Assembly (NCBI GenBank): GCA_050247435.1
Contig: JBFWUF010000042.1
Coordinates: forward strand, 9,056-73,055
Direction: 5' to 3'
DNA: 64,000 bases
From: JAJVID01 sp050247435
GTDB taxonomy: Bacteria > Acidobacteriota > Blastocatellia > RBC074
The notes under the pieces: model-generated
Database searches by the model: none
Seen by the model: only the letters and a program-made list of their open reading frames with translations
Told to the model about the DNA's origin: nothing
Part shown: in pieces, positions 31,188-39,229 of the stretch
How the letters are laid out: the number at the start of each line of letters is the position of its first letter
Numbering within the stretch: position 1 is the stretch's first letter
Translations under genes and position numbers: made by a program

Positions 31188-32687
31188 ATGGCCAACGAAA
31201 CAATTACGCCAGATAACCCAACAGACCCGGCAGACATGGATGATCTGATCGCGTTCAACGGGATTGACGCGACCACGGGCGATTATCTGGTCAAGCCGAT
31301 GAACGAGAGCGCGGCTTCACGCATCGCCATTGATCACCCGCAGGACAAAAATCTGACCAACGCCATTAGCGCCGTGAAACGGCAGGCAGATACCGAACAC
31401 CTCGGCGCCGCCTTCGACATTGACCTCGAAGACATCACGCAGGCGGGCTGGGCAATCGTTTTTCACAAAGACGAAGACCAGGCGGTGAAAGACGCTTTTG
31501 CGCCATTGATCGAACACCGCCGAAAACAGATCGGCGACGACACCATCGTCAAGGTTCTGGAATATCGCGACGGCGATCAGGTGATCGCCTGGCTGGCTCG
31601 GCACAAGATCAGATTCGGTCTGGTCGAGCCGGAAAAAGTTCCTTACTACATCCTGCTCGTCGGAAGCCCCGGTCGAATCCCATTCGCCTTCGGCCAGGCC
31701 CTCGACGTGGTTTATGCCGTCGGGCGGCTTCATTTCGATAAAGTTGATCAGTATCAGCGATATGTCGAGAGCGTGCTCGAATACGATAGCGCCGCGAAGG
31801 TACCGAACAGCAAGGAGATCGTCTTCTGGGGGCCGCGCAACAAGAACGACAAGCCGACTAAGCTCAGCTCCGAGCATTTGATCAAACCGCTCGCGCTCGG
31901 CGCCGAGGGCGAAAAGAGCGTCATCGAACGCGCCTCGAAATCAGCGAAGGTCGCCTACACCGGCAAGCTCTTTGAGCCGGCAAACTCCACGAAAGAGAAC
32001 CTGCTTAGCGTCTTTCGACCCGAAGCTGGCAAAAATGGGCCGTGCCTGCTCTTCACCGCCAGCCACGGAATAGGCTGGCCGAACGGTCACGAGAGTCAAG
32101 CGGGAGCGCAAGGAGCGCTGCTTTGCCAGGACTTTCCGGGGCGCGGGCTAGGGCCGTTGAAGCCGGATCATTACTTCGCCGCCGCCGACTTGCCGAAGGA
32201 CGCGCGCGTGCACGGCCTGGTCTGTTTCCACTTCGCCTGCTTCAGCGCGGGCACGCCCGAAGCCGACCGGTTCTCTTACGCGCCTGGGATTCCTCCGCAG
32301 GCTCTGGCGCCGAATCCGTTCTTCTCCGCCTTGCCGCAGGCGTTGCTCAGCCATCCGAACGGCGGAGCCTTGGGCGTGATCGGCCACGTCGAACGCGCCT
32401 GGCAAAATTCGATCATTACCGCCGGCGCGGGGACTCAACTACTGCCGTTTGAAAACGCGATCGGATTCATCACCAAAGGGCTGCCGCTCGGATGGGCGTT
32501 GAAGGAGTTCAACGACGTTTTCGCCGCCAGTTCGGTCAGCCTGACAAACAAGATCAGAGAGAAGGACGGCGGCGTGGAGATTCCGGACCGCGAGATCGCC
32601 GGGCTGTGGCTGGAACGCAACGACGCCGAAGGATACGTGCTGATGGGCGATCCGGCTGTTTGTTTGCGTAAGGACGCATTGATGTGA
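31188..32687 (+). CDS. Caspase/gingipain-like (clan CD) protease
   Basis: 499 residues from the ATG at 31188, which has AAGGAGGA five bases before it; an earlier ATG at 31134 lacks one. The C-terminal half carries a His/Cys pair in clan-CD order: His293 in TASHGIGWP and Cys351 in FHFACFSAGTP, each after a hydrophobic strand (CLLFTASHG, VHGLVCFHFAC). The middle (PYYILLVGSPGRIPFAFGQ) resembles the beta-strand core of C25 peptidases. The first 90 residues contain a segment (ATTGDYLVKPM) that could be a pro- or adaptor region. It opens the conflict island, 101 bases before the CHAT-NTPase gene, and is likely a cytoplasmic effector protease held inactive until triggered. Exact family uncertain. 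Confidence 0.7.
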   Translation: MANETITPDNPTDPADMDDLIAFNGIDATTGDYLVKPMNESAASRIAIDHPQDKNLTNAISAVKRQADTEHLGAAFDIDLEDITQAGWAIVFHKDEDQAVKDAFAPLIEHRRKQIGDDTIVKVLEYRDGDQVIAWLARHKIRFGLVEPEKVPYYILLVGSPGRIPFAFGQALDVVYAVGRLHFDKVDQYQRYVESVLEYDSAAKVPNSKEIVFWGPRNKNDKPTKLSSEHLIKPLALGAEGEKSVIERASKSAKVAYTGKLFEPANSTKENLLSVFRPEAGKNGPCLLFTASHGIGWPNGHESQAGAQGALLCQDFPGRGLGPLKPDHYFAAADLPKDARVHGLVCFHFACFSAGTPEADRFSYAPGIPPQALAPNPFFSALPQALLSHPNGGALGVIGHVERAWQNSIITAGAGTQLLPFENAIGFITKGLPLGWALKEFNDVFAASSVSLTNKIREKDGGVEIPDREIAGLWLERNDAEGYVLMGDPAVCLRKDALM

Positions 32688-32698
32688 GGGACAGGAAC

Positions 32699-32737
32699 AT
32701 ATGCCATATTTCATATGAAATATGAAATATGGCATAT
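32699..32737. repeat. Perfect palindrome, ATATGCCATATTTCATAT family
   Basis: 18-bp perfect arms (32699-32716 and 32720-32737) with a 3-base loop, AT-rich in a GC-rich setting. It sits between the protease and CHAT-NTPase genes, after the first stop codon. It could be an operator or an RNA hairpin controlling expression of the second gene. Confidence 0.9.
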
Positions 32738-32788
32738 ATTCCCGTCTTTTCCGTACTCTCTCTTCTTTCCTCTGAAAGGAACTTCTCG

Positions 32789-35700
32789 ATGAGCATTGCG
32801 ATGGATGGCGATTATTGCTGGCTGCGGATTCGTATCTTCGATCACAACGGCTCGGAACGAATCTATCCGGTCGAGGCCGAACTGGATGACGGAAGCTGGT
32901 ACGCCGGGCAGTTGAAACTCGGTGAAGATGAATTGACCGAGTTGTTCACGCTCGAATCCGAGGTGCGCGATTACGGGATCAAGCTCGGACAACTGCTCTT
33001 CAGGGATAAGATCATGAGGGCCTACGATCTGGCGTTGGGGCGGGCGCGCGAGCAGTGCGAGGGGCGGTTGCGCATCCAGTTGTGGATTTCGCCTTCGTGC
33101 GGCGAACTGCAGGCGTTGATGTGGGAGCGGACGTTCGTCGAATTGAACGGACAACAAGTCGCGCTTTCGAGCGCCGAACTGACGCCCTTTTCGCGCTTCA
33201 CGCGGCTCTCGAAAGCCGAGCCGAAGGTGATTGGGGAGCGGCCGCTGAAAATCCTGATCGCCATCTCCAACCCAACGGGACTGCCCGCCGGTTACGCCGA
33301 GATCAAAGTCGAAGAGGAGGTCGAGAGCATCGCCGACGCGCTGGCCGGCGTTGACGACATTGATGTCACCATTCTGCCCGGACGAACCGGCGTGTCCGAA
33401 AAGCTGCTCGAAAAATTGCGCCAGCAGAAGATCGAAATCATCGGGGGCGCGGCCACGGCCGACGCGATTCAAACCAACCTCGGCGAGCACCACATCCTGC
33501 ATTACCTCGGTCACGGATTTTTCAAGCCGGAGAACGCCGACTTCGAAGGGAAGATGGTGCGCACCGGCAAGGCGTTTCTCTATCTTGAAAAAGAAGACGG
33601 AAGCGTGCAGTCCGCGCCTGACGATCAAATAGTTCGGAGGCTGGTGGCGTTCGAAGACATTCCGCGTTTGATCTTCCTTGCCGCGTGCGAATCGGCCAGG
33701 CGCGATTCTGAAGACCCACACCCGTTTGTCGGCCTGGGGCCGAAACTGGTCGAGGCCGGATTTCCGGCGGTCATCGCGATGCAGGATAAAGTCCCGATGG
33801 ATTTGGCGCGGAGTCTGACCAACTTTTTCTATCGCAACCTGCTGCGGCACGGCCTGGTTGACCGCGCGCTGAACGAATCGCGCAAGTTTTTGGAAAGCGA
33901 AATGCACAGCGACTGGGCCATTCCGGTTCTGTTTATGCGCACGCCCGGCGGACGTTTGTTCAAGGCCGACCCGGTGCGCACGGCCTTGCGCGAAATCACA
34001 GCGGCCCGCGACTTCGAGCCGCGCTGGCGTTACGGCTATCTGCCGCTGGAAGCGACGCTGCTGAAGGGGGAGATCAAGGCCAATTGGGAGCGCGTCGCGC
34101 AACAGACCGCCGCCCGCGTTGACCTGTGGTCGCAGACGGCCGAATTGCTGAATGAAAAACAACTGCCGCGCTTCCTGGCGATTTCGGGCGAGCGAGGCAC
34201 GGCGCGTTCGACTCATTTGCGGCGGCTGGTGAAACACACGGCGGAACAATCGCTGGCGAATCCGGAGGAGACGCAAATCCTGCCGATCTACGTTGATCTC
34301 AGACTGCGGATGCGAGAGTCGGGAGCGAGGAACGATTTCCTGGCGATGATCACCACGAGTTTGAACGAATACTGGCCGGCGCAACTTGACGAAGAGATGA
34401 TGCGGAAACTGCTCGACGGCGACAGCCCCAGGTTGCGCGTGATCTTCGACAACAGCGAAGACCTGACCGAATCCGAGCTTGAGCAATTCGTTGAGGAACT
34501 GAGCGACAGCATCAACGAATACGAATACCTGGTCCGGCATCAATTCGTGATCACGGCCGGTTATGGCGATGCGGAGATTCTGAAGCTGCCGATCACGCAT
34601 ATGCTGGACGTGCAGTTGCTCAGCCGCCGCAAGGTCGAGAAATTCCTGCGCCACCAGATCGTCATGGAGATGAAGAAGCCGCGCGAACGTCAGGCCGGCG
34701 GCGCCGAGATCATGGCCGCCGACCGCCTCGGCGAAGATCTGGCCAAAGCTCTCGACAGGACGCGGCTCTACGACCTGGCCTCGCAGCCGTGGCTGCTGGT
34801 GCGAATGGTCGAGCAGGCTGGATTGGGAATCTATCCGAAGAGCCGCGCCTCGGTTTTGCGGGAGGTGATCGAAGATAAAGTCGGCCGCATCCCGCGCGAT
34901 GGCGGATTGCAATCGCGCGCGCTGGAAACGATGTACGCGCTGGCCAGCGAGATGCAGTTTTCGCGCCGGCAGAGCCTGCCGCTCAATGAAGCCATCCCGC
35001 TGATGGCCGAGGCGCGCGGAGGCCGCGAGTACGGGCTGGAAGAGATGATGAAGCAACTGATTGGCCGCGACCTGCTGGCGACGGCGGGTGATGACGCGAT
35101 CAGGTTTGTCTATCCGGCGTTGCAATCTTACTGCTGCGCGCAGGCGTTGATCAGACAAGCGCCGTCAGCGAATTCGCAAGCCCACTGGGAGCGGATCACC
35201 AGCGGGTTGGGCCGCATCAACCAGGTGCGATGGTGGCAGGACACGCTGACGCTGTTGTGCGGGATGCTGTCGAACCCCGACGAACTGCTCGAACAGATCA
35301 TCTACGGCGAATCGTTCGCCGAAAGCGAGCGGGTGTTTCTGGCCTCGCGGTGTTTGCTCGAAAGCCAGCGCGCGCGCGAGCAGCAGAAACAGCAGGGAGC
35401 CGGCGGAACCGGGAAACTCGCTGACGAAGCGCGCGACGCTCTGTTGTGGCTGCTCGACAACCGCCGCTCGGTCGGCGCGAGCAAGGTGTCGAAACAGGTG
35501 GCCTATACGCTGCAGGAACTGATCCGCGCTCATCGCGCGGCGCAGACGGCGGGACAGGCGAACGGCGATGATCCCGATGCGCGCCCCGAGCAGATTCTCG
35601 ACGCCGTGCATCAACTGCTCGAACGTTCGCGGACCATCGGATCGAGCTACGTCGCCGACCGTGTGGTCGAGGCTTTGATCTGGCGCTCGTCGTCTGTCCA

Positions 35701-36718
35701 CGAGCCGCGCTCGTTCCAGCGGCTGCGCGCCATCGAAGAGCTTGGCCGCCAGCGGAGACCGGAAGTCGTGCCGTATCTGGCCTGCGTCGCAATGACGCAG
35801 ATGCGCATCTCGCACAACAAGGAGCGCGTCTACGAATACGGCGGCATACGCCAGACGGCGGGCCGCGCCCTGCGGCGAATGTGGCCGGAGTTTGAGAAAG
35901 AGATGGTGGCGGCTGACCCCGCCCTGGCCGAAATCGTAAAGCTTTGGGCCGAGGCCAGCGACCCGGCGCAGCCGGAAGAGAAGGCCGGGAAGAACATCGA
36001 GGAATTGGCCACGCGGCTCCTCAAGACCGTCGCGGATTGCAGGACCGAAAAAATTTCCGACGCGTTGCCCGCGATGACCGCGTTCGCGCTTGGCGACATA
36101 GACAATGACCAGTCGCGCCAGGTTCTTTACGACGCCTTTCTGAGCGAGCAGACCGAACGCGAGACGCGCTGGGCGATCACCGACGCGCTGTCGTTGCTTG
36201 ATCCCGAAGAGGTGATGAATTCGGTCGTCGGCAAATTAATCCCCAGCAGCACGCAGCTTGAAGAGAAAGGCTTCAAAATTTCGGTTGCGCCGTTCGCCGA
36301 CTGGTACGAGATGTTGATCCTGCTGATCGGCCAATTGCGCAACGCCGATTCGCACGCGCGCCGGTTCGTCGAACTATTTCTGACCGACCCGCAGGCCGGC
36401 TTCCTGCTCAAAGGCCGCGCCATTCTCTCCTTCGGCTACCTGAACGAGCAGAGTTGGAAGGAGAAATTCGAGCAGGTCGCGCTCGGCGATTTCGACCAGA
36501 TCAAAGTTCCGAAAAACCAGCGCAAACAGGCCGACGCCTATTTGCGAACGAAAGCCTTGCAGGCGCTGGCCGAAATTGGCGATCACGAAACGCTGCGCCG
36601 GTTGCGCAATTTCAAAGGCGGCGGCCACGCGGCCTGGCCGCCCGAAGTCGAAAGAGTCTTTTACGTGACCAGCGAAGAGATCAACTGGCGGATGAACGCC
36701 GAAGGGGCCACGTCATAA
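32789..36718 (+). CDS. CHAT protease domain - STAND/NACHT-like NTPase - HEAT-like repeat protein
   Basis: 1309 residues from the ATG at 32789 (GAAAGGAACTT upstream); an in-frame start at 32729 lies in the palindrome. Residues 1-410 are a CHAT domain: RPLKILIAISNPTG, His242 in LHYLGHGFF and Cys300 in IFLAACESARRDS, ending WAIPVLFMRTPGG. A P-loop NTPase follows (about 430-800): the Walker A is GERGTARST (467-475) with Arg473 where Lys is expected, and Walker B is RVIFDNSED (Asp554). The C-terminal 500 residues are helical, with repeats resembling HEAT/armadillo units (EVVPYLACVAMTQMRI, AIEELGRQRRPEV). The plan is that of STAND-type immune sensors: protease effector, switch ATPase, superstructure-forming sensor. 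Not seen as a named family. Confidence 0.82.
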   Translation: MSIAMDGDYCWLRIRIFDHNGSERIYPVEAELDDGSWYAGQLKLGEDELTELFTLESEVRDYGIKLGQLLFRDKIMRAYDLALGRAREQCEGRLRIQLWISPSCGELQALMWERTFVELNGQQVALSSAELTPFSRFTRLSKAEPKVIGERPLKILIAISNPTGLPAGYAEIKVEEEVESIADALAGVDDIDVTILPGRTGVSEKLLEKLRQQKIEIIGGAATADAIQTNLGEHHILHYLGHGFFKPENADFEGKMVRTGKAFLYLEKEDGSVQSAPDDQIVRRLVAFEDIPRLIFLAACESARRDSEDPHPFVGLGPKLVEAGFPAVIAMQDKVPMDLARSLTNFFYRNLLRHGLVDRALNESRKFLESEMHSDWAIPVLFMRTPGGRLFKADPVRTALREITAARDFEPRWRYGYLPLEATLLKGEIKANWERVAQQTAARVDLWSQTAELLNEKQLPRFLAISGERGTARSTHLRRLVKHTAEQSLANPEETQILPIYVDLRLRMRESGARNDFLAMITTSLNEYWPAQLDEEMMRKLLDGDSPRLRVIFDNSEDLTESELEQFVEELSDSINEYEYLVRHQFVITAGYGDAEILKLPITHMLDVQLLSRRKVEKFLRHQIVMEMKKPRERQAGGAEIMAADRLGEDLAKALDRTRLYDLASQPWLLVRMVEQAGLGIYPKSRASVLREVIEDKVGRIPRDGGLQSRALETMYALASEMQFSRRQSLPLNEAIPLMAEARGGREYGLEEMMKQLIGRDLLATAGDDAIRFVYPALQSYCCAQALIRQAPSANSQAHWERITSGLGRINQVRWWQDTLTLLCGMLSNPDELLEQIIYGESFAESERVFLASRCLLESQRAREQQKQQGAGGTGKLADEARDALLWLLDNRRSVGASKVSKQVAYTLQELIRAHRAAQTAGQANGDDPDARPEQILDAVHQLLERSRTIGSSYVADRVVEALIWRSSSVHEPRSFQRLRAIEELGRQRRPEVVPYLACVAMTQMRISHNKERVYEYGGIRQTAGRALRRMWPEFEKEMVAADPALAEIVKLWAEASDPAQPEEKAGKNIEELATRLLKTVADCRTEKISDALPAMTAFALGDIDNDQSRQVLYDAFLSEQTERETRWAITDALSLLDPEEVMNSVVGKLIPSSTQLEEKGFKISVAPFADWYEMLILLIGQLRNADSHARRFVELFLTDPQAGFLLKGRAILSFGYLNEQSWKEKFEQVALGDFDQIKVPKNQRKQADAYLRTKALQALAEIGDHETLRRLRNFKGGGHAAWPPEVERVFYVTSEEINWRMNAEGATS

Positions 36719-36727
36719 AGTACGAAG

Positions 36728-36945
36728 TCTTTTCTCTAGCCCAGCGATTCATCGCTGGACATTTAGAGCGTCCTTTTTCTCTAGCCCAGCGATTCATCGC
36801 CGGACATTTAGAGCGTCCTTTTTCTCTAGCCCAGCGATTCATCGCCGGACATTTAGAGCGTCCTTTTTCTCTAGCCCAGCGATTCATCGCCGGACATTTA
36901 GAGCGTCCTTTTTCTCTAGCCCAGCGATTCATCGCTGGGTATGAG
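36728..36945. repeat. 45-bp tandem repeat, about five copies, CTAGCCCAGCGATTCATCGC family
   Basis: Units of 45 bp (CTAGCCCAGCGATTCATCGC then CGGACATTTAGAGCGTCC and T's). The last copy contains the perfect palindrome CCCAGCGAT-TC-ATCGCTGGG; inner copies carry a CGG variant that weakens it. The block directly precedes the IS200-type transposase gene. Units are identical along their length, so this is not CRISPR. Confidence 0.93.
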
Positions 36946-36962
36946 ATCGTAAGAAAACATCC

Positions 36963-36980
36963 AGCCCGCTTCAGCGGGCT
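36963..36980. repeat. Short palindrome AGCCCGC-TTCA-GCGGGCT
   Basis: 7-bp perfect arms, 43 bases before the transposase start, followed by a second imperfect one (GGCTTCAGCCAAAGCC). It differs from both flanking tandem families but shares the AGCCC core. It may be the left-end hairpin recognised by the transposase. Confidence 0.65.
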
Positions 36981-37022
36981 TTGATCCTGGCTTCAGCCAA
37001 AGCCGGAAATGGAGGTTCCAGT

Positions 37023-37508
37023 ATGTCCCACACATATCACCATCTTTACTTCCACTTCGTCTGGGGAACGCATTCGCGTCAGCCATTGATTGATCGCGGT
37101 TGGCGGCCAGAGTTGCTCAAAATATTGAACGAAGAGATAAAGAAACGCGGTGGATATCCGATCCGTCACAACGCGATGCCGGATCACGTGCATCTGTTGA
37201 TTCGCCTGACCCCGAAAACCGCTCCGGCGGAATTCATCGGACAGGTCAAAGGCGCGACCTCTTTCCGCGTCAACCGCGAGATCAATCCAAAATTCAAACT
37301 ATCCTGGCAGGAGGGTTACGGAGTATTGAGTTTGAGGAAAGACGAATTGGAGACCGTTGCGCGTTACATTGACCGGCAGGAAGAGCATCATCGCAATCAG
37401 AAGTTATCTGCGCTGCTGGAAACAACCGATGTTGACGAAGATGACTGGCCATCGGAATCAGAACAGGCTAAAGCCGACGGAGCAAGCCCGGTGAACCGGG
37501 CTGAGTAA
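37023..37508 (+). CDS. IS200/IS605-type TnpA transposase
   Basis: 161 residues from the ATG at 37023 with GGAGG nine bases upstream. Y1 HUH transposase: HLYFHFVWGTHSRQPLI at the start, the HUH motif in MPDHVHLLIRL and the catalytic Tyr in VARYIDRQEEHHRNQ. TnpA excises and inserts single-stranded DNA at subterminal hairpins. No TnpB accompanies it. The last 25 residues (DEDDWPSESEQAKADGASP) are acidic and unusual. Palindromic repeats stand on both sides (36728-36980 and 37527-37682), a RAYT-like layout. It lies between the CHAT-NTPase and alpha/beta-hydrolase genes and probably inserted into the island. Confidence 0.92.
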   Translation: MSHTYHHLYFHFVWGTHSRQPLIDRGWRPELLKILNEEIKKRGGYPIRHNAMPDHVHLLIRLTPKTAPAEFIGQVKGATSFRVNREINPKFKLSWQEGYGVLSLRKDELETVARYIDRQEEHHRNQKLSALLETTDVDEDDWPSESEQAKADGASPVNRAE

Positions 37509-37526
37509 TTCGTGCAACTCTCCCCC

Positions 37527-37682
37527 CAGCCGTGAACGGCTGGGCTAGTGGAAAAACATAATCTCGCCGTGAACGGCTGGGCTAGTGGAAAAACACAATC
37601 TCGCCGTGAACGGCTGGGCTACTGGTTTTGCCGTGAGCGGTTGAACTGGTGGAAAAAGCAAACCAGCCGTGAACGGCTGTAG
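37527..37682. repeat. Tandem palindromic repeats, CAGCCGTGAACGGCTG family, about five copies
   Basis: Units of about 37 bp with the palindrome GCCGT-GA-ACGGC followed by TGGGCTAGTGGAAAAACA; the fourth is degenerate (GCCGTGAGCGGTTGAACTGG). The GGCTGGGCTAG flank is the complement of the CTAGCCCAGC core in the block upstream of the transposase, so both blocks belong to one system. The block ends just before the ribosome site of the hydrolase gene. Confidence 0.92.
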
Positions 37683-37694
37683 GAGAAAAAAATC

Positions 37695-39023
37695 ATGCCG
37701 ATGCGACAAATCCCAAATACGAATCAAAACTATTACCTCATCAATTACGACAGCAAAGGCCGGGAGCGCGCAGCCGATGACGGGCGCGTGCTGAGTCAAC
37801 TTGTCCTCGACGAATTGAAGAACCAGCCCGTCACCGATGTCTTCGTGATGAGCCACGGATGGCTTGGCGATATTGACGACGCGCAGGCGCAATACGACAA
37901 ATGGATGGCCAATCTGTGGAGTTGCGCCGACGACCTGGAGGCTGTGAAGAAGAAGCGGCCGAACTTCAGGCCGTTGCTGATCGGGCTGCACTGGCCCAGC
38001 AAACCTTTCGGCAACGAAGACACCGGCGGCGCGTTCGACCTCAACTTCGCGACGGAAGGCGGCGATGTCGTGGGGAGCGCGGTCGGAAGCCAACTCGCGC
38101 TGCTCGACGCTTCGGACGAAATCCGCCCGCAGCTTGAAACGGTCTACAAAGCCTATATCGAACTGGACGAGCCAGACTCGTTGCCGGATGAAGTGCGCCA
38201 GGCTTATCTGGAAATCAACAGCAAGCTCGGACTCGACAACGAAGACCGCGAATCCTTCGATCCCGAAGACATCTTTCAAAACGGGCGCGCCGCCGACGAA
38301 GAGAATGAGGACGACTTCGCCAACTTCGCGGGCGGTTTCAGTTGGGGCGATCTGCTGGCGCCGCTGCGCGTGCTGTCGTTCTGGCGGATGAAAGACCGCG
38401 CGCGGAGCATCGGCGAATCGGGCGCGAACGATTTGCTGCGGAAGATGCAACAAGCCGCGTCTAATTCGCCCGGACGCGGCGTGCGCTTTCACCTGATGGG
38501 CCACAGCTTCGGCTGCATCGTCGTCACCGCGATGACCGCCGGCTCGTCCGACGCGACGATGGCGGCCAATCCGGTTCATTCGATCCTGCTCGCTCAGGGC
38601 GCGACCTCGATCTGGGGCTACTGCCCGAAGATTCCGCATGCGAAGGACAAGGCCGGCGCCTTCAACCGCATCATCAAAAACAACCGCGTCAAAGGCGCCA
38701 TCGTCACGACAATTTCGGAACACGACTCGGCGGTAGGCTTCTTCTACCCGCTGGCCGCCGGGTTGAAGCGCCAGGTTGATTTCGCGGTCGAACTGCCGAA
38801 ATACGGCGGCATCGGCTCATTCGGCATTCAGGGCCTGGACGACATCGCCGAAGGCTTGACGATGGGCAAGAAAGATCATCAGTACAATTTCAAACCGGGC
38901 CGAATCTACAACCTCGAAAGCAGCGACGTGATCAAGGAGAAGGCGCTGGTCGTTGGCGCGCACAGCGACATCGCGCACCCGGAGGTCGCGCACGCGTGGT
39001 GGCAAGCGGTAGCGATTGACTAA
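37695..39023 (+). CDS. Alpha/beta-hydrolase (lipase/esterase-like), putative island effector
   Basis: 442 residues. Alpha/beta-hydrolase fold: oxyanion/HG motif VMSHGWLGDID near residue 55, nucleophile elbow LMGHSFGC with Ser271 (GxSxG), and a late His in HSDIAHPEVAHAWW (final residues). A 150-residue acidic insertion (DEIRPQLETVYKAYIELDE to DEENEDDFANF) separates the first strands from the elbow. A lipase, esterase or peptidase role is inferred; phospholipase effectors are common in abortive-infection systems. AGGAG lies 10 bases before the ATG. It is placed between the two CHAT-encoding genes on the same strand, which suggests it belongs with them. Substrate unknown. Confidence 0.78.
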   Translation: MPMRQIPNTNQNYYLINYDSKGRERAADDGRVLSQLVLDELKNQPVTDVFVMSHGWLGDIDDAQAQYDKWMANLWSCADDLEAVKKKRPNFRPLLIGLHWPSKPFGNEDTGGAFDLNFATEGGDVVGSAVGSQLALLDASDEIRPQLETVYKAYIELDEPDSLPDEVRQAYLEINSKLGLDNEDRESFDPEDIFQNGRAADEENEDDFANFAGGFSWGDLLAPLRVLSFWRMKDRARSIGESGANDLLRKMQQAASNSPGRGVRFHLMGHSFGCIVVTAMTAGSSDATMAANPVHSILLAQGATSIWGYCPKIPHAKDKAGAFNRIIKNNRVKGAIVTTISEHDSAVGFFYPLAAGLKRQVDFAVELPKYGGIGSFGIQGLDDIAEGLTMGKKDHQYNFKPGRIYNLESSDVIKEKALVVGAHSDIAHPEVAHAWWQAVAID

Positions 39024-39067
39024 GGATTTGTCCAAAAACAACCTGACGATTTCGTCTGACAGAAGCG

Positions 39068-39174
39068 CTTCCACCGCAGAGGCGCAGAGAACGCAGAGGA
39101 AACGCAGAGAGGGAAAACACATCTGCGAAGCCTCTGCGAAACCTCTGCGACCCTCTGCGCCTCTGCGGTGAGTG
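39068..39174. repeat. Long inverted repeat, CGCAGAGGCGCAGAG family
   Basis: CACCGCAGAGGCGCAGAGAA on the left and CCCTCTGCGCCTCTGCGGTG on the right are complementary; the inner part repeats the words CGCAGAG and CCTCTGCGA. It lies between the hydrolase gene and the TIR-CHAT-AAA gene. This word family is widespread in unrelated bacterial phyla (from memory). Confidence 0.85.
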
Positions 39175-39229
39175 GATATTTTCTGGGACAACAGGAAGAT
39201 GTCGGACAGGAAAATAACGAGGCGGCGCA

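Noticed and set aside
32711..35158. 815-residue open frame on the minus strand opposite the CHAT-NTPase gene
   Set aside because: Shadow frame of GC-rich coding on the + strand; no ribosome site, no family motif, and low-complexity Arg/Gln content.
36728..37682. Tandem repeats resembling CRISPR
   Set aside because: Spacers are the same in each unit and a transposase gene lies between the blocks.
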